The notes: generated from the letters alone by a model not told the origin. Shown: positions 47,318 through 57,274, counted from the stretch's first letter. The stretch is 64,000 bases of DNA from Paenibacillus sp. DMB5 (GCF_001517085.1 NZ_LRAC01000003.1:62001-126000), one strand, 5' to 3'. Program-made: numbers and translations.

Positions 47318-48581
47318 TGGGGCAGCGCAGATTGCCACGCTGGGCGGGGCAGGCATGAAGCCCAAGATTGGCAGGGAGATGGCAGAGCTCGGTCTGATTG
47401 AGGACGGGGGGATAGTCATTGAGGACGGGAGGTTTGTCTTCGTGGGCAGCAGCGGGGAGGCCAGGCGGTATGTGGAGCTGCACTCCGGGGGAAAGCCGGT
47501 CACGGTGCTGTCTGCTGCCGGGAAGACGGTGACCCCGGGCCTCATTGATCCGCATACCCATCTGGTGTTCGCCGGCTCGCGGGAATTCGAGCTCACGCTC
47601 CGGCTTCAAGGGGCTAAATATCTGGATATCCTGCAGGCCGGAGGCGGAATCCTCTCTACAACGGAGCGTACCCGCGAAGCCTCTGAGGAGCAGCTGATGG
47701 CCGAAGCGGAGCGGCGGCTGGACCGGTTTCTGGCCCACGGGGTGACGACGGTTGAAGCAAAGAGCGGCTACGGGCTGCGGCTGGCCGATGAGCTCAAGCA
47801 GCTTAGAGTGGCCCGTAGACTGAATGCGGTGCACCCGGTAGAGCTGGTGTCCACCTTTATGGGAGCGCATGCGGTTCCGCCGGAGTATAAAGGGAATGCG
47901 GATGCTTTTGTCCGGACGGTGATCGAGGAGATGATTCCGGCTGTGGCCCGGGCAGGGCTGGCGGAATACTGCGATGTGTTCTGCGAGGAAGGGGTCTTCA
48001 CCGTGGAGCAGTCCCGTGAAATCCTGATGGCGGGCAAACGCTGGGGGCTGAAACCGAAGCTGCACGCTGACGAGCTTGTATCCGGAGGAGGAGCGGAGCT
48101 GGCCGCTGAGCTGGGTGCTGTCTCCGCCGACCATCTGCTGCATGCTTCAGCCGAAGGCATCCGCCGGATGGCCCTTAAGGGAGTAATCGCCGTGCTGCTG
48201 CCGGGCACCGCCTTTTTCCTGATGGCTCCGCCGGCCGATGCGCGTTCGATGATTGACGCCGGTGTGCCGGTCGCCTTGTCAACGGACCGCAATCCGGGCT
48301 CCTCGCCGACGGAATCGCTGCCTTTTATTATGAATCTGGCCTGCTTAACGATGAAAATGACCCCGGCTGAGGTGCTGACGGCCTGTACCCTTAATGCGGC
48401 TCATGCGATTGACCGTGCTGCGGATATCGGCAACATTGAGGCCGGCAAGCAGGCCGATCTGGTCATTTTCGATGCGCCCAATTATCAATACCTGCAATAT
48501 CACTACGCGGTAAATTTAACGGATACGGTGCTCAAAAAAGGCAGGATTGTTATCCGTGACGGAAAGAGGGTGACGGCATGA
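47304..48581 (+). CDS. hutI: Imidazolonepropionase
   Basis: A 425-aa amidohydrolase opening the imidazolone ring to N-formimino-L-glutamate. Metal ligands lie in [14 protein letters not shown] (~residue 77), the HADEL segment and the late Asp in [18 protein letters not shown]. The VEAKSGYGL motif is specific to HutI. ATG 47304 follows GGAGGAGCAGCGGA inside the end of hutU. The stop overlaps the next gene by 4 bp. Confidence 0.95.
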   Translation: MIHIDGAAQIATLGGAGMKPKIGREMAELGLIEDGGIVIEDGRFVFVGSSGEARRYVELHSGGKPVTVLSAAGKTVTPGLIDPHTHLVFAGSREFELTLRLQGAKYLDILQAGGGILSTTERTREASEEQLMAEAERRLDRFLAHGVTTVEAKSGYGLRLADELKQLRVARRLNAVHPVELVSTFMGAHAVPPEYKGNADAFVRTVIEEMIPAVARAGLAEYCDVFCEEGVFTVEQSREILMAGKRWGLKPKLHADELVSGGGAELAAELGAVSADHLLHASAEGIRRMALKGVIAVLLPGTAFFLMAPPADARSMIDAGVPVALSTDRNPGSSPTESLPFIMNLACLTMKMTPAEVLTACTLNAAHAIDRAADIGNIEAGKQADLVIFDAPNYQYLQYHYAVNLTDTVLKKGRIVIRDGKRVTA

Positions 48582-49852
48582 GCGGGATGCAGGTGAAGGA
48601 ACTGCGGATCAATGCGGCCAGGCTGCAAAAGAATATCGAAGCGCTGGCCCGGTTCGGGTTGAATGAAGCTACGGGAGGCCTGGACCGGACGACGTTCACC
48701 GCGGCTGAACTCGCTGCCCGCGAATGGCTGGAGGATCAGCTGTTCCGGCTGCAGCTGGAGGTTAGGGTGGATGAGGCGGCCAATATCTGGGGGCGGCGCA
48801 GCGGATCAGAGGATGCGCTTCCTGTCATTGCTTTTGGCTCCCATATTGATACCGTGCCGAACGGAGGCAAATATGACGGTGCGCTTGGTGTGCTGCTGGC
48901 ACTGGAGGTGATGCAGGTGCTGGCGGATCACAACGCCGTTACCCGGCATCCGCTGGAGCTTGTGTCCTTCAGCGCCGAAGAGCCGAATCCCTTTGGGCTG
49001 TCCACCTTCGGCAGCCGTGCAGTTACCGGCAAGCTCAGCCGGGACGATCTCACAGATGTGCGCAACGGGCAGGGGCAGCTGCTGACTGAGGCGCTGCGGC
49101 TTGCCGGAGGGAACCCCGGACGTTTTGAACGGGCCCGGCGCAGTCCGGAGGAGCTGGCAGCATTCCTTGAAGTTCATATCGAGCAGGGTAAACGGCTGCT
49201 GGACCGGGCTGTCCCGGTCGGAATTGTGACCGCTATAACCGGTATTTACCGGGAGGAGGTAACGGTCTCGGGAGAAGCCAATCATGCGGGAACCACTCTG
49301 ATGGAGGACCGGAAGGATGCGCTGATGGGCGCGTCCGAAATCATGCTTGCCTTTGAGCAGCTCTGCCGCGAGCATCCGGCGGATGAAGTGGTGGGCACCG
49401 TCGGCCGGATCAGCAATGAGCCGAACGCCGCGAACATTATCCCGGGGCAGACTGTTTTTCATCTGGAAGTCAGAGCAGCGCAGCAGGAGCAGAAGCGCTG
49501 GGTAATGGAAGCCTGGGGTGTGCAGGCTGCATCTATTGCAAAGCGCCGGGGGCTGTCGCTGGAGCGGCGGCTTATCCTGGATCAGCCGTCCCAGCCGATG
49601 GCCCCGCTGCTGATCCGGCTGCTTGCCGCCCAGGCCGGCAGGCTTGGCATCAAGACCTATCCGCTGGGCAGCATGGCCGGTCATGATGCCGCGCACATGG
49701 CGTCTCTGACCAGCGCCGGCATGCTGTTTGTGCCCAGTCTGGGCGGAAAAAGCCACTGTCCTGAAGAAGAAAGCCGGATAGAGGATATTGAACAGGCCGG
49801 AAATGTGCTGCTGCAGTCCATTCTGGCGCTGGATGTTGAACTGAGCCCATAA
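48578..49852 (+). CDS. M20-family amidohydrolase (AllC/L-carbamoylase type)
   Basis: A 424-aa binuclear-metal hydrolase of the M20 allantoate amidohydrolase/N-carbamoyl-L-amino acid hydrolase group. Metal and active-site motifs are FGSHIDTVPNGGKYDGALG (~88), FSAEEPNPFG (~130), LEVHIEQG (~196), NHAGTT and SMAGHDAAH. It overlaps hutI by 4 bp and lies in the hut operon, which lacks hutG. L-carbamoylases are known to accept N-formyl amino acids, so its likely job is to deformylate N-formylglutamate. That assignment is inference from context. Allantoate or carbamoyl substrates remain possible. Confidence 0.88.
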   Translation: MSGMQVKELRINAARLQKNIEALARFGLNEATGGLDRTTFTAAELAAREWLEDQLFRLQLEVRVDEAANIWGRRSGSEDALPVIAFGSHIDTVPNGGKYDGALGVLLALEVMQVLADHNAVTRHPLELVSFSAEEPNPFGLSTFGSRAVTGKLSRDDLTDVRNGQGQLLTEALRLAGGNPGRFERARRSPEELAAFLEVHIEQGKRLLDRAVPVGIVTAITGIYREEVTVSGEANHAGTTLMEDRKDALMGASEIMLAFEQLCREHPADEVVGTVGRISNEPNAANIIPGQTVFHLEVRAAQQEQKRWVMEAWGVQAASIAKRRGLSLERRLILDQPSQPMAPLLIRLLAAQAGRLGIKTYPLGSMAGHDAAHMASLTSAGMLFVPSLGGKSHCPEEESRIEDIEQAGNVLLQSILALDVELSP

Positions 49853-49870
49853 CAGGCAGGGGGGAGCCGC

Positions 49871-51192
49871 TTGCGGACGTTATATTCGGCAGATGCTGTA
49901 TACACGAAGAACCAGTTCCGGCCTGAACTTGCTGTACTGGTCGAGAATGGCCTGATAGCAGAGGTAGGCAGCCGGGAGGTGCTGCTGCAGCGGTATCCGG
50001 ATATCCGGCACATCCGCTGGGATGGAAAAGCGATTGTTCCCGGCACGATCAACGCTCACAACCACTCTTTTCAGAGCCTGCTGCGCGGGATTGCTATAGA
50101 TAAGCCGTTCCTGGAATGGCGGGATCAGGCGTTGTACCGCTATTCCCCGCTGCTGGATGAGCATGCGGTTTATACCGGCGCCCTGCTGGCCTTCGGTGAG
50201 ATGCTGCGCTATGGAGTAACCACAGTCTGTGATTTCTTCTATGTCCACGGCGGAGGTACAGCGTATGATGAAGCCGTCATCCGGGCGGCGAAGGATCTGG
50301 GTATCCGCCTGGTATTCGCCCGGACGATGTATGATTGGGCCGGTGCTCCGGTGGCCTACCGCGAAACGGTTCCTGAAGCGGTGGAACGGACGAGGCAGCT
50401 GGCTGTGAAATACCAGGGCAATCCGCTGGTTACGGTTCATCCGGCTCCGCACAGCCCGCATGCGGCTTCCCCGGAGATGATCCGCGCCGGACACCGGCTG
50501 GCGCAGGAGCTGGATACGCCGTTTCACATCCATGTTGCCGAGGAGATGTTCGAGGTTGAGGAGATGCTGCAGGCCTACGGGCTTCGCCCGGTGCATTACC
50601 TGGATTCGCTGGGGGTGCTGGATGAGAGAATAATCGCTGTTCATCTGGTCTGGCTGGAGGATTCGGAGATTGAGCTGATCGGCCGGAGAAAAGGAGCTTT
50701 GGCCTACTGCCCGTCCAGCAATATGTTTCTGGCGGACGGGGTGACCCGCATTCCCGACCTGCTGAGGGCCGGTGTCAAGGTTGCGCTCGGTACAGACGGC
50801 GGCTGCAGCAACAACCGGATCAGCGTGTTTGAGGAAATGCGCATGTGCTCGCTGCTTCAGAAGGTTAGCCGCCTGGACGGTACCTGCATTACCGCCGGTC
50901 AGGTCTTTGAGATGGGCACTTCACGCGGGGGTGAAATACTGCGGCTGCCGCCGGTTCCCTGGAAACCGGCCAGTATGCGGATTTTGTTGTTCTTGATATC
51001 CATGACCTGTCACTAGCCCCGCGTCAGGAGCTGTTCGCCAACATGGTCTACGCCATGCAGCCGGGGGCGATTACAACGGTTGTTGTAGGCGGCAGGGTTG
51101 TGATAGACGGCGGAAAGCTGCTGACTGTACCGGAAGCTGCTATAGGCAGACGGGTGGATGAGCTGTTTGAAAAATGGGGCAGACGGGGATGA
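49871..51192 (+). CDS. HutF-like amidohydrolase (formiminoglutamate deiminase?), frameshifted
   Basis: An amidohydrolase of about 440 aa when restored. INAHNHSFQSLLRG matches the HxH-x-FQ pattern of formiminoglutamate deiminases (HutF), with EWRDQ ahead, HIHVAEE in the middle and a late Asp in ALGTDGGCSNN. In this operon it would turn formiminoglutamate into N-formylglutamate and ammonia, feeding the M20 enzyme. TTG 49871 follows GGGGGAG. The frame breaks near 50946-50952 (GCTGCCGCCGG, one base short). The first frame ends at 51016 with nonsense, while the next gives YADFVVLDIHDLSLAP to a stop at 51192. Other amidohydrolases (guanine or S-adenosylhomocysteine deaminase type) are an alternative. 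Confidence 0.78.
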
Positions 51193-51347
51193 AATGGTTA
51201 ATGAGCAGGTGCAGCGCCTGTCATTAACAGGGCTGCGGCTCTCCGGCGGAGCTGCTGCCCTGCCTGCCTTCCCGTTTCAAAAGTTCCGGTCTGCGGCTAT
51301 AATCTAACTAGATCAGTTGTCCGCCCCGGGCGGAAGAAGGAGCTGCC

Positions 51348-51911
51348 ATGTACATAAGATTACTAAATCCGGACGATGCGGAAGAATACCGCGGTCTGCG
51401 GCTGCAGGCGCTGCAGCTTCATCCGGAAGCCTTCCTCAGCACCTATGAAGCAGAGAAGGAAATGCCGCTGGAGGTTACCCGCAGCAGGCTCGAGCCTGCC
51501 GAGGACAAGTTCACCCTGGGCGGGTTCACCGATCAGGGGGAGCTGGCCGGCGTAGTTACTTTTATCCGGGAGAGCAGGGAGAAGCTCCGCCATAAAGGCA
51601 GTGTCTTCGCCATGTATGTGACTCCTGCGGCCCGCAAGCAGAAGCTGGGCCATTCCCTGATGAGTGAGCTGATCATGCGTGCAAGGCAAATTCAGGGACT
51701 TATGACGGTGAATCTGACCGTATTTTCGGACAACCAGCCGGCAAAGCGGCTGTATGCTGCACTCGGCTTCACATGCTACGGCACTGAGCGCAATGCGGTA
51801 AAGCTGGACGGGCGGTATCTGGATGAAGACCTGATGACACTGGAGCTGGGTTCAGGGGAGCAGGGGCATGAGCAGGATAGGCACATAAATGCCGGCCCGG
51901 TCATAAACTAA
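51348..51911 (+). CDS. GNAT-family N-acetyltransferase
   Basis: A 187-aa acetyltransferase. The GNAT fold runs from IRLLNPDDAEEYRGLRLQAL at the N-terminus through the acetyl-CoA loop VTPAARKQKLGHSLM (~residue 90) to VFSDNQPAKRLYAALGF (~125). The acceptor is unknown. AAGGAGCTGCC precedes ATG. It appears to be a single gene. Confidence 0.88.
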   Translation: MYIRLLNPDDAEEYRGLRLQALQLHPEAFLSTYEAEKEMPLEVTRSRLEPAEDKFTLGGFTDQGELAGVVTFIRESREKLRHKGSVFAMYVTPAARKQKLGHSLMSELIMRARQIQGLMTVNLTVFSDNQPAKRLYAALGFTCYGTERNAVKLDGRYLDEDLMTLELGSGEQGHEQDRHINAGPVIN

Positions 51912-51970
51912 GCTGCCCGCCGCATAAATTGGGTCTATGAAATTCTGTCCTGACAAGAGGAGGAAATAAC

Positions 51971-52702
51971 TTGGAGACTGCGCTGCTAGGCAGCTTTTTA
52001 TCTGCAATGGCAACGGTGCTTGGTGCGGTACCCATTCTGTTCGTGCGGAGATTGTCCGAGCGCTGGAAGGATATACTGGTCGCTTTTACCGCGGGGATTA
52101 TGGTATCTGCTTCGACCTTCGGCCTGATGCCGCAGGCGATTGAAGAATCGGGGATTACAGCCCTGACGCTTGGTCTGATCACCGGTGTGCTGCTGCTTGA
52201 CCTTATTGAAAAAAATATTCCGCATATCGATGTCGAAAACAAACCCGGCTTTGCCAATATGGATTCCAAGGCACTGCTCGTCATGATTGCACTGTTTATC
52301 CATAATATTCCCGAAGGCCTTAGCACAGGCTTCAGCTATGCCAGCGAGGAGGCCAGTCTCGGTCCTATGGTGGCGATCGCGATCGGGGCGCAGAACATGC
52401 CGGAAGGTCTGATTCTCGCTGTCTTCATGATGAACTCCAAGTCTACCCGGTGGAAGGCGCTGGGAGTTGCCACGCTGACCGGACTTATGGAGATGGTGTC
52501 GGCAGTTGTCGGTTATTTCACAGCAAGCTCGCTGCAGCATGCGGTAGGCTACGGGCTGGCTTTTGCCGCAGGTGCGATGCTCTTCATCGTCTATAAGGAG
52601 CTGATTCCGGAGAGCCACGGCCACGGCTATGAGCGGCCATCGACCTATTCCTTTATTTTCGGGCTGCTGGCGATGGTTTATATTACGCAATTTTTCGGCT
52701 GA
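51971..52702 (+). CDS. ZIP-family divalent metal transporter
   Basis: A 243-aa ZIP permease with about eight membrane helices. The metal-binding helices carry FIHNIPEGLSTG (~residue 115) and GAQNMPEGLILA (~140), the GufA/ZupT pattern for zinc or other divalent cations. TTG 51971 follows AGGAGGAAATAAC. Confidence 0.9.
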   Translation: METALLGSFLSAMATVLGAVPILFVRRLSERWKDILVAFTAGIMVSASTFGLMPQAIEESGITALTLGLITGVLLLDLIEKNIPHIDVENKPGFANMDSKALLVMIALFIHNIPEGLSTGFSYASEEASLGPMVAIAIGAQNMPEGLILAVFMMNSKSTRWKALGVATLTGLMEMVSAVVGYFTASSLQHAVGYGLAFAAGAMLFIVYKELIPESHGHGYERPSTYSFIFGLLAMVYITQFFG

Positions 52703-52796
52703 TCCGGCCGGCAGAGCATCTGCATTGCATTTGCATCAGACCCGCAGAGCCGCTATACTGTACGCATTCGAAGGCTTAAGGTAGGGAGTGGACAGG

Positions 52797-53090
52797 ATGG
52801 ACAGACTTATACAGCAGGCTTCGTTATCTTTTGTTCTATTGATTCTTTCATATCTCAGTATGTATTACGCGTTACCCAAACGGACCTCTTTTGCGCGCTA
52901 TAGTGTACTGGTACTGCTGTTGGCGAGCGGTGCTCCGCTTGCAATCCTGCTGGTGCAGGAGAGCCTCCGGGAGGCTGCCGACGCGAATATCGGGCTGGGT
53001 ATGGCTTTCTTGCTGACCTGGGCGATTACGGGACTGGTGTTTCTGGTGTCACTGGTCTTCTGGATTCTCCGTTTACGGAAAAGAAAGTAG
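52797..53090 (+). CDS. Small membrane protein, unknown
   Basis: A 97-aa protein with three predicted membrane helices and a basic C-terminus (LRLRKRK). ATG 52797 follows GGGAG; a GTG at 52788 is in frame but overlaps that site. No family recognised. Confidence 0.65.
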   Translation: MDRLIQQASLSFVLLILSYLSMYYALPKRTSFARYSVLVLLLASGAPLAILLVQESLREAADANIGLGMAFLLTWAITGLVFLVSLVFWILRLRKRK

Positions 53091-53163
53091 CCGAATTTAG
53101 AAAGGTTACCGGATTAACCCGGCTGTAGCTTAAAAAGAAGGCACTAATATCAGGTAAAAGCTC

Positions 53164-53213
53164 AAAACAGGCTATCCCCGCTGCGCAATGCAGCTTATGG
53201 GATAGCCTGTTTG
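53164..53213. terminator. Bidirectional terminator
   Basis: AAACAGGCTATCCC and GGGATAGCCTGTTT pair, with a further small GCTGC/GCAGC stem in the loop, between convergent genes. Confidence 0.88.
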
Positions 53214-53284
53214 CTGAGCCGGCTTGTCATACTCCGCTAATCTAAGCCCAGCGGCGGGCGATAGTGATGCTCGCCCCGCTAAGC

Positions 53285-54193
53285 CTAGCGGTGGGCTGTA
53301 TAGACACTCGCTTTACTGGCCTGGCGGACGGCATCCGCTTCGGCGGCGGTGAGCGGCGCTGCTTCGGCCGCAGCAATGTTCAGCCGCAGCTGCTCCAGGC
53401 TGCTTGCACCCGGAATGACAGCTGCAACCGCAGGCTGTGAGAGCGGGTAGTGCAGCGCGGTCTGCGTAAGGGTCCGGGAAGGAGGAGCCTGCTGGGTCAG
53501 TCTGTCCTGCAGCGAGGCCAGCTCCGGCACAGAATAATCCAGGTAGTCTTTCTCCAGCCTGGAGCGGCCGTTATCAGTCAGGATGCCGCGCGCCAGCGGA
53601 CCGCGGGCAATAAGGCTGATGCCATTCTGCTCAAGCAGCGGCAGAACCGATTCCTCCGGACGACGGTCAAGAATGCTGTATTGGCTCATCACACTTACAA
53701 TACCCGAGCGTTTCACATATTCGCGGACCACAGCGGGACGGATGGAGGAGATGCCGTAATAACGGATCAGCCCTTCCTGCTTCAGCTCTTCAAAGACCTC
53801 GATCGTTTCGTCGATATTGTCTTCCATCGTTCCGCCGTGAAGCTGATAGAGATCGATATAGTCGGTCTGAAGTCTGCGCAGACTGTCATGCACCGCGGAT
53901 TTGATATAGGCTTTGGACGCATCCCACGACCAGCCTTCCTGGCCGGGAATCCGGCGGTTGCCGACCTTAGTGGCCAGAACAACGTCACTGCGGCGGCCGC
54001 GTATGGCGTTGCCTACAATCTCTTCATTGCGGCCCGCATCATACAGATCGGCTGTATCAAGGAAGTTGATCCCCTTATCCAGCGCCTCATGGATGATGGA
54101 TACAGCCGGTGCCTCCTCGGTTCCCAGAGACATACAGCCCAGCCCCATAGCGCTTACGTATAAATCGGATTGCCCTAACCGGTTCTTGTTCAT
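53285..54193 (-). CDS. Aldo/keto reductase
   Basis: A 302-aa NADPH-dependent oxidoreductase with a TIM-barrel AKR fold. FLDTADLYDAGRNEE holds the catalytic Asp and Tyr, KVGN the Lys and YQLHGG the His, and the C-terminal IPGASSLEQL contacts NADP. ATG 54193 follows AAGGGGATGCATC; the upstream in-frame extension has no site. Substrate unknown. It is followed on the same strand by no other gene. Confidence 0.9.
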   Translation of the reverse strand: MNKNRLGQSDLYVSAMGLGCMSLGTEEAPAVSIIHEALDKGINFLDTADLYDAGRNEEIVGNAIRGRRSDVVLATKVGNRRIPGQEGWSWDASKAYIKSAVHDSLRRLQTDYIDLYQLHGGTMEDNIDETIEVFEELKQEGLIRYYGISSIRPAVVREYVKRSGIVSVMSQYSILDRRPEESVLPLLEQNGISLIARGPLARGILTDNGRSRLEKDYLDYSVPELASLQDRLTQQAPPSRTLTQTALHYPLSQPAVAAVIPGASSLEQLRLNIAAAEAAPLTAAEADAVRQASKASVYTAHR

Positions 54194-54344
54194 GATGCAT
54201 CCCCTTCTGTGCGGTTTTGTGTCCATTATAGCATCCCTGATGCAGAAGACGGCAAATGTCCCCGCCAAGCCTCCCGGCCGTGCAGGTTCATTTGCCGTCT
54301 TCAGGATGACTTTTATGCAGTCATCCTTGCGGTTATCGCCGCAA

Positions 54345-55334
54345 TTATCCGCGCAGAATGGCTTCGATTTGCTCGAGCTCTTCCGTGCTGAGCTCGGGAG
54401 CGTTCAGGGATGCCACTGCGTCCTCAATCTGGCTCACTTTGCTTGCGCCGATCAGCGCAGAGGTTACTTTACCGCCGCGCAGAACCCAGGAGAGGGCGAG
54501 CTGCGACATTTTTTGTCCGCGGGCTGCTGCGATATCATTCAGCTTGCGTACCTTATCGATCACTTCTTCGGTAATTTCCTTCTCGGAGAGGAATACGCTT
54601 GGTCCGGCTGCGCGGGAATCCGCTGCAATTCCGTTCAGGTAGCGGTCGGTCAGGATGCCTTTGTACAGCGGCGAGAAGGCGATGGTACCGATGCCCTCTT
54701 CAGCGAGCACATCCTGCAGCTCATCCTCAATCCAGCGCGACATCATCGAATAGTTCGGCTGGTGGATCAGGCAAGGTGTGCCCAGACGGCGGAGAATCTG
54801 CGCCGCTTCGCGGGCTTCAGCGGGCCGGTAATTGGAAATACCGACATACAGTGCTTTACCCTGGCGGACGATGAGATCCAGCGCAGCCATGGTTTCCTCA
54901 AGCGGAGTATTCGGGTCCGGACGGTGATGGTAGAAAATATCGACATAATCCAGGCCCATCCGCTTCAGGCTCTGATCCAGGCTGGACACCAGATTCTTCT
55001 TGGAGCCCCATTCCCCGTATGGACCCGGCCACATATAGTAACCGGCTTTGGTGGAGATAATCAGCTCATCGCGGTAAGCGGCGAGATCCTGGCGGAGAAT
55101 CCGCCCGAAGTTCTCTTCGGCGGAGCCTGGAGGCGGTCCATAGTTGTTGGCAAGGTCAAAATGGGTGATGCCCAGATCAAAAGCCCGGCGAACCATGGCC
55201 CGTCCGTTTTCGAACAGGTCGTTGCCGCCGAAATTATGCCACAGGCCGAGCGAGATTGCCGGCAGCAGCAGGCCGCTGCGGCCGCTGCGGTTATATTTCA
55301 TGTTGTCATAACGTTCAGGACTGGCGATATACAT
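54345..55334 (-). CDS. Aldo/keto reductase, YghZ-like
   Basis: A 329-aa AKR of the YghZ (L-glyceraldehyde-3-phosphate reductase) type. NYGPPPGSAEENFG is specific to that group. FDLANNYG carries the catalytic Asp/Tyr, STKAGY the Lys and FYHHRPD the His. AGGAGGATCTCAC precedes ATG 55334. The physiological substrate may be methylglyoxal or glyceraldehyde phosphate by analogy. The gene lies 151 bp upstream of the other reductase on the same strand, so the two may be co-transcribed. Confidence 0.9.
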   Translation of the reverse strand: MYIASPERYDNMKYNRSGRSGLLLPAISLGLWHNFGGNDLFENGRAMVRRAFDLGITHFDLANNYGPPPGSAEENFGRILRQDLAAYRDELIISTKAGYYMWPGPYGEWGSKKNLVSSLDQSLKRMGLDYVDIFYHHRPDPNTPLEETMAALDLIVRQGKALYVGISNYRPAEAREAAQILRRLGTPCLIHQPNYSMMSRWIEDELQDVLAEEGIGTIAFSPLYKGILTDRYLNGIAADSRAAGPSVFLSEKEITEEVIDKVRKLNDIAAARGQKMSQLALSWVLRGGKVTSALIGASKVSQIEDAVASLNAPELSTEELEQIEAILRG

Positions 55335-55455
55335 GTGAGATCCTCCTAATAGTGGTGATGTGTTAATCCTCATAACGGAAGCGTTTACGGCTTAACTGAC
55401 ACGTTCTATTGTAGCGGAACCACGGGGCAAAAGCGTATGTCAGCATGGAAGATGT

Positions 55456-56391
55456 TTATAGCACAATGTCGTTATTCGCATGACGGCTGCGGTAGTCCTT
55501 GGGGGAGCAGCCTTTGACTTTTTTGAACATCCGCGAGAACAGCAGCGGGTCCTGGTAGCCGACCGAGCGGGCGATTTCACCGACGGTGCAGTTGCTCTCG
55601 GCCAGCAGCTCGCAGGCTTTGGCAATGCGGAAATTCAGCAGATACTGCTGCGGCGGCAGGCCGACAGTCCGTTTGAACAGGGCCGACAGATATTTGCGGT
55701 CCAGCTTCAGGGAGGACGACATCATCTCTACAGTGATATTCTCACAATAGTGGGCATGCAGGAAATGAAGACACTCCTCGACATAAAAGCTTTTGGCACG
55801 CGGAAGCCGTACATTGTCCTTCGCCGCCGGGGCTATATGCAGCAGCACCGTAAAGAACTCATACATGATTGCTTTAAGGGGGAGGTCGAGCCCCTCAGCC
55901 GTATCCGCTGCTGCAGTCAGCCGGTCGTAAAGGGCAGGCATCAGCTGCTGATCCATCGGAAACACGGGCTGCTCCGGCGACAGCGAAGTCCGGGACAACA
56001 GGGATTCGATCTCTTCCCCGGTAAAAGCTACCCATGAATAGGTCCACGGCTCCGTGCTGTCTGCTGCATAATAAGTCACGATATGGGGATAGGTCAGAAA
56101 AGCCTGTCCGGCCTGCAGCCTGTGCTCGGCTTCCCCGACGGCAACCCTGCCGGTGCCTGCATGAATAAAGTGGATTTTGTAAAGGTCACGCACACCGGGA
56201 CCGACGGTGTGGCCGGGCGCACAATGCTCGAAGCCCCAGTAATGCAGATGCAGATCGGGGCTGCTGCGCAGCGCGCTGCGGATTATATTTAAATATGGCC
56301 ATCCTTCAGCCTCTTTTCCTGTGTAAAGTGGTCTTGGATATATGCGTGTATAGTCACCATTATACAATAGTTTTACAGCGGCGTAAGACAA
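55456..56391 (-). CDS. AraC-family transcriptional regulator
   Basis: A protein of up to 311 aa. The N-terminal cupin sensor domain (~50-165; HYWGFEHCAPGHTVGPG) is followed by two AraC helix-turn-helix units (~210-305; LDRKYLSALFKRTVGLPPQQ and TVGEIARSVGYQDPLLFSRM). The start is uncertain: the longest frame begins TTG 56391, but a TATAAT on the minus strand (56359-56364) lies inside it. True translation probably begins later, near an AGGAAAAGAGG at about 56310-56320 with no in-frame ATG. It precedes the two reductase genes on the same strand and may control them. The ligand, perhaps a sugar, is not evident. Confidence 0.88.
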   Translation of the reverse strand: MSYAAVKLLYNGDYTRIYPRPLYTGKEAEGWPYLNIIRSALRSSPDLHLHYWGFEHCAPGHTVGPGVRDLYKIHFIHAGTGRVAVGEAEHRLQAGQAFLTYPHIVTYYAADSTEPWTYSWVAFTGEEIESLLSRTSLSPEQPVFPMDQQLMPALYDRLTAAADTAEGLDLPLKAIMYEFFTVLLHIAPAAKDNVRLPRAKSFYVEECLHFLHAHYCENITVEMMSSSLKLDRKYLSALFKRTVGLPPQQYLLNFRIAKACELLAESNCTVGEIARSVGYQDPLLFSRMFKKVKGCSPKDYRSRHANNDIVL

Positions 56392-56393
56392 GG

Positions 56394-56445
56394 CAAAAAG
56401 TCCCGGCGCCCTTCCGGTGACGGAAGCGGAGCGGGGACTTTTTCC
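56394..56445. terminator. Bidirectional terminator
   Basis: AAAAAGTCCC...GGGGACTTTTT with inner CTTCCG/CGGAAG pairing. On the minus strand it ends transcription coming from the [2Fe-2S] gene before the AraC gene. Confidence 0.85.
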
Positions 56446-56496
56446 AAAAGATAAGAAAGTATATATTTCACGCTATCCTTTATCCTTATCTTTCCC

Positions 56497-56543
56497 GCAG
56501 AAACGCTACGCCGTCCTATTTAGGACGGCGTAGCCGTTTCTGC
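56497..56543. repeat. Near-perfect 22-bp inverted repeat
   Basis: GCAGAAACG-CTACGCCGTCCTA and TAGGACGGCGTAG-C-CGTTTCTGC pair over 22 bp with one bulged C and a 2-nt centre. No T run follows on either strand, so it is not a textbook terminator. It lies 78 bp past the [2Fe-2S] gene stop. Confidence 0.7.
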
Positions 56544-56621
56544 TTGGTTAAGCTTTTAAAAGTTTTCGGGAGATTTCATATGGAGCGGCTGTTTGACGGG
56601 AGAACGTTCGGCGTTATAACG

Positions 56622-56933
56622 TCAGGCTTCCATTTTCAGCATAACCAGCTCATCCACCGGCTCGCCGCCTACCAGATGCTCCTCCACAATGCGCGGAACG
56701 TCATCAGTGGTTACATTGTAATACCAGACGCCGTCAGGGTAGACGATGACAAAGGGACCGTTGCCGCACAGCCCGAGGCAGCTGGTTTTGTTGATTTTGA
56801 CGGTTTTGTTGATGCCTTGCTCGACCAGCTGCTCCTTGAATGCCTGCATGACATCCTCGACCTCCTGATTGTTGCAGTGCTCACTGCAGCAGAACAGCAG
56901 ATGCTTCTTCAATACCTTTAAACGCATATTCAT
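56622..56933 (-). CDS. Thioredoxin-like [2Fe-2S] ferredoxin-domain protein
   Basis: A 103-aa protein. The cluster cysteines are arranged as in the NuoE-like thioredoxin-fold [2Fe-2S] family: CCSEHC near residue 15 and CLGLCGNGP near residue 53. AAGGAGG lies eight bases before ATG 56933. Likely an electron carrier; partner unknown. Monocistronic. Confidence 0.88.
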   Translation of the reverse strand: MNMRLKVLKKHLLFCCSEHCNNQEVEDVMQAFKEQLVEQGINKTVKINKTSCLGLCGNGPFVIVYPDGVWYYNVTTDDVPRIVEEHLVGGEPVDELVMLKMEA

Positions 56934-57274
56934 GGGTAGACCTCCTTGGTCATGTGAAAATGGCTGACCTATCTTACGAGGAGTATAGTCCCTTTTGCCG
57001 GTGGTGTAATGGGGTTGAAGCGATTGTTCCTAAAGGCTTAACAAATAGGCTGATGCCGTAAATATTGTGTGATCTTACCTGACTTTTGCAAGGGAAATAT
57101 GATAAAAATGTGTCGGAGGATAGGATTTCCAGTACAAATTCTGTTTAGAAAATATATTTGAGGAATCGTTAAAAATCGAATAACTTTCAGTTTAGCGGAT
57201 AGGGGAGTGGTTAATTAAGAAATGTGAAAGAGTGGCTAAGAACATCAAATAAAAGCTATCAGGAGGGAATCGTT

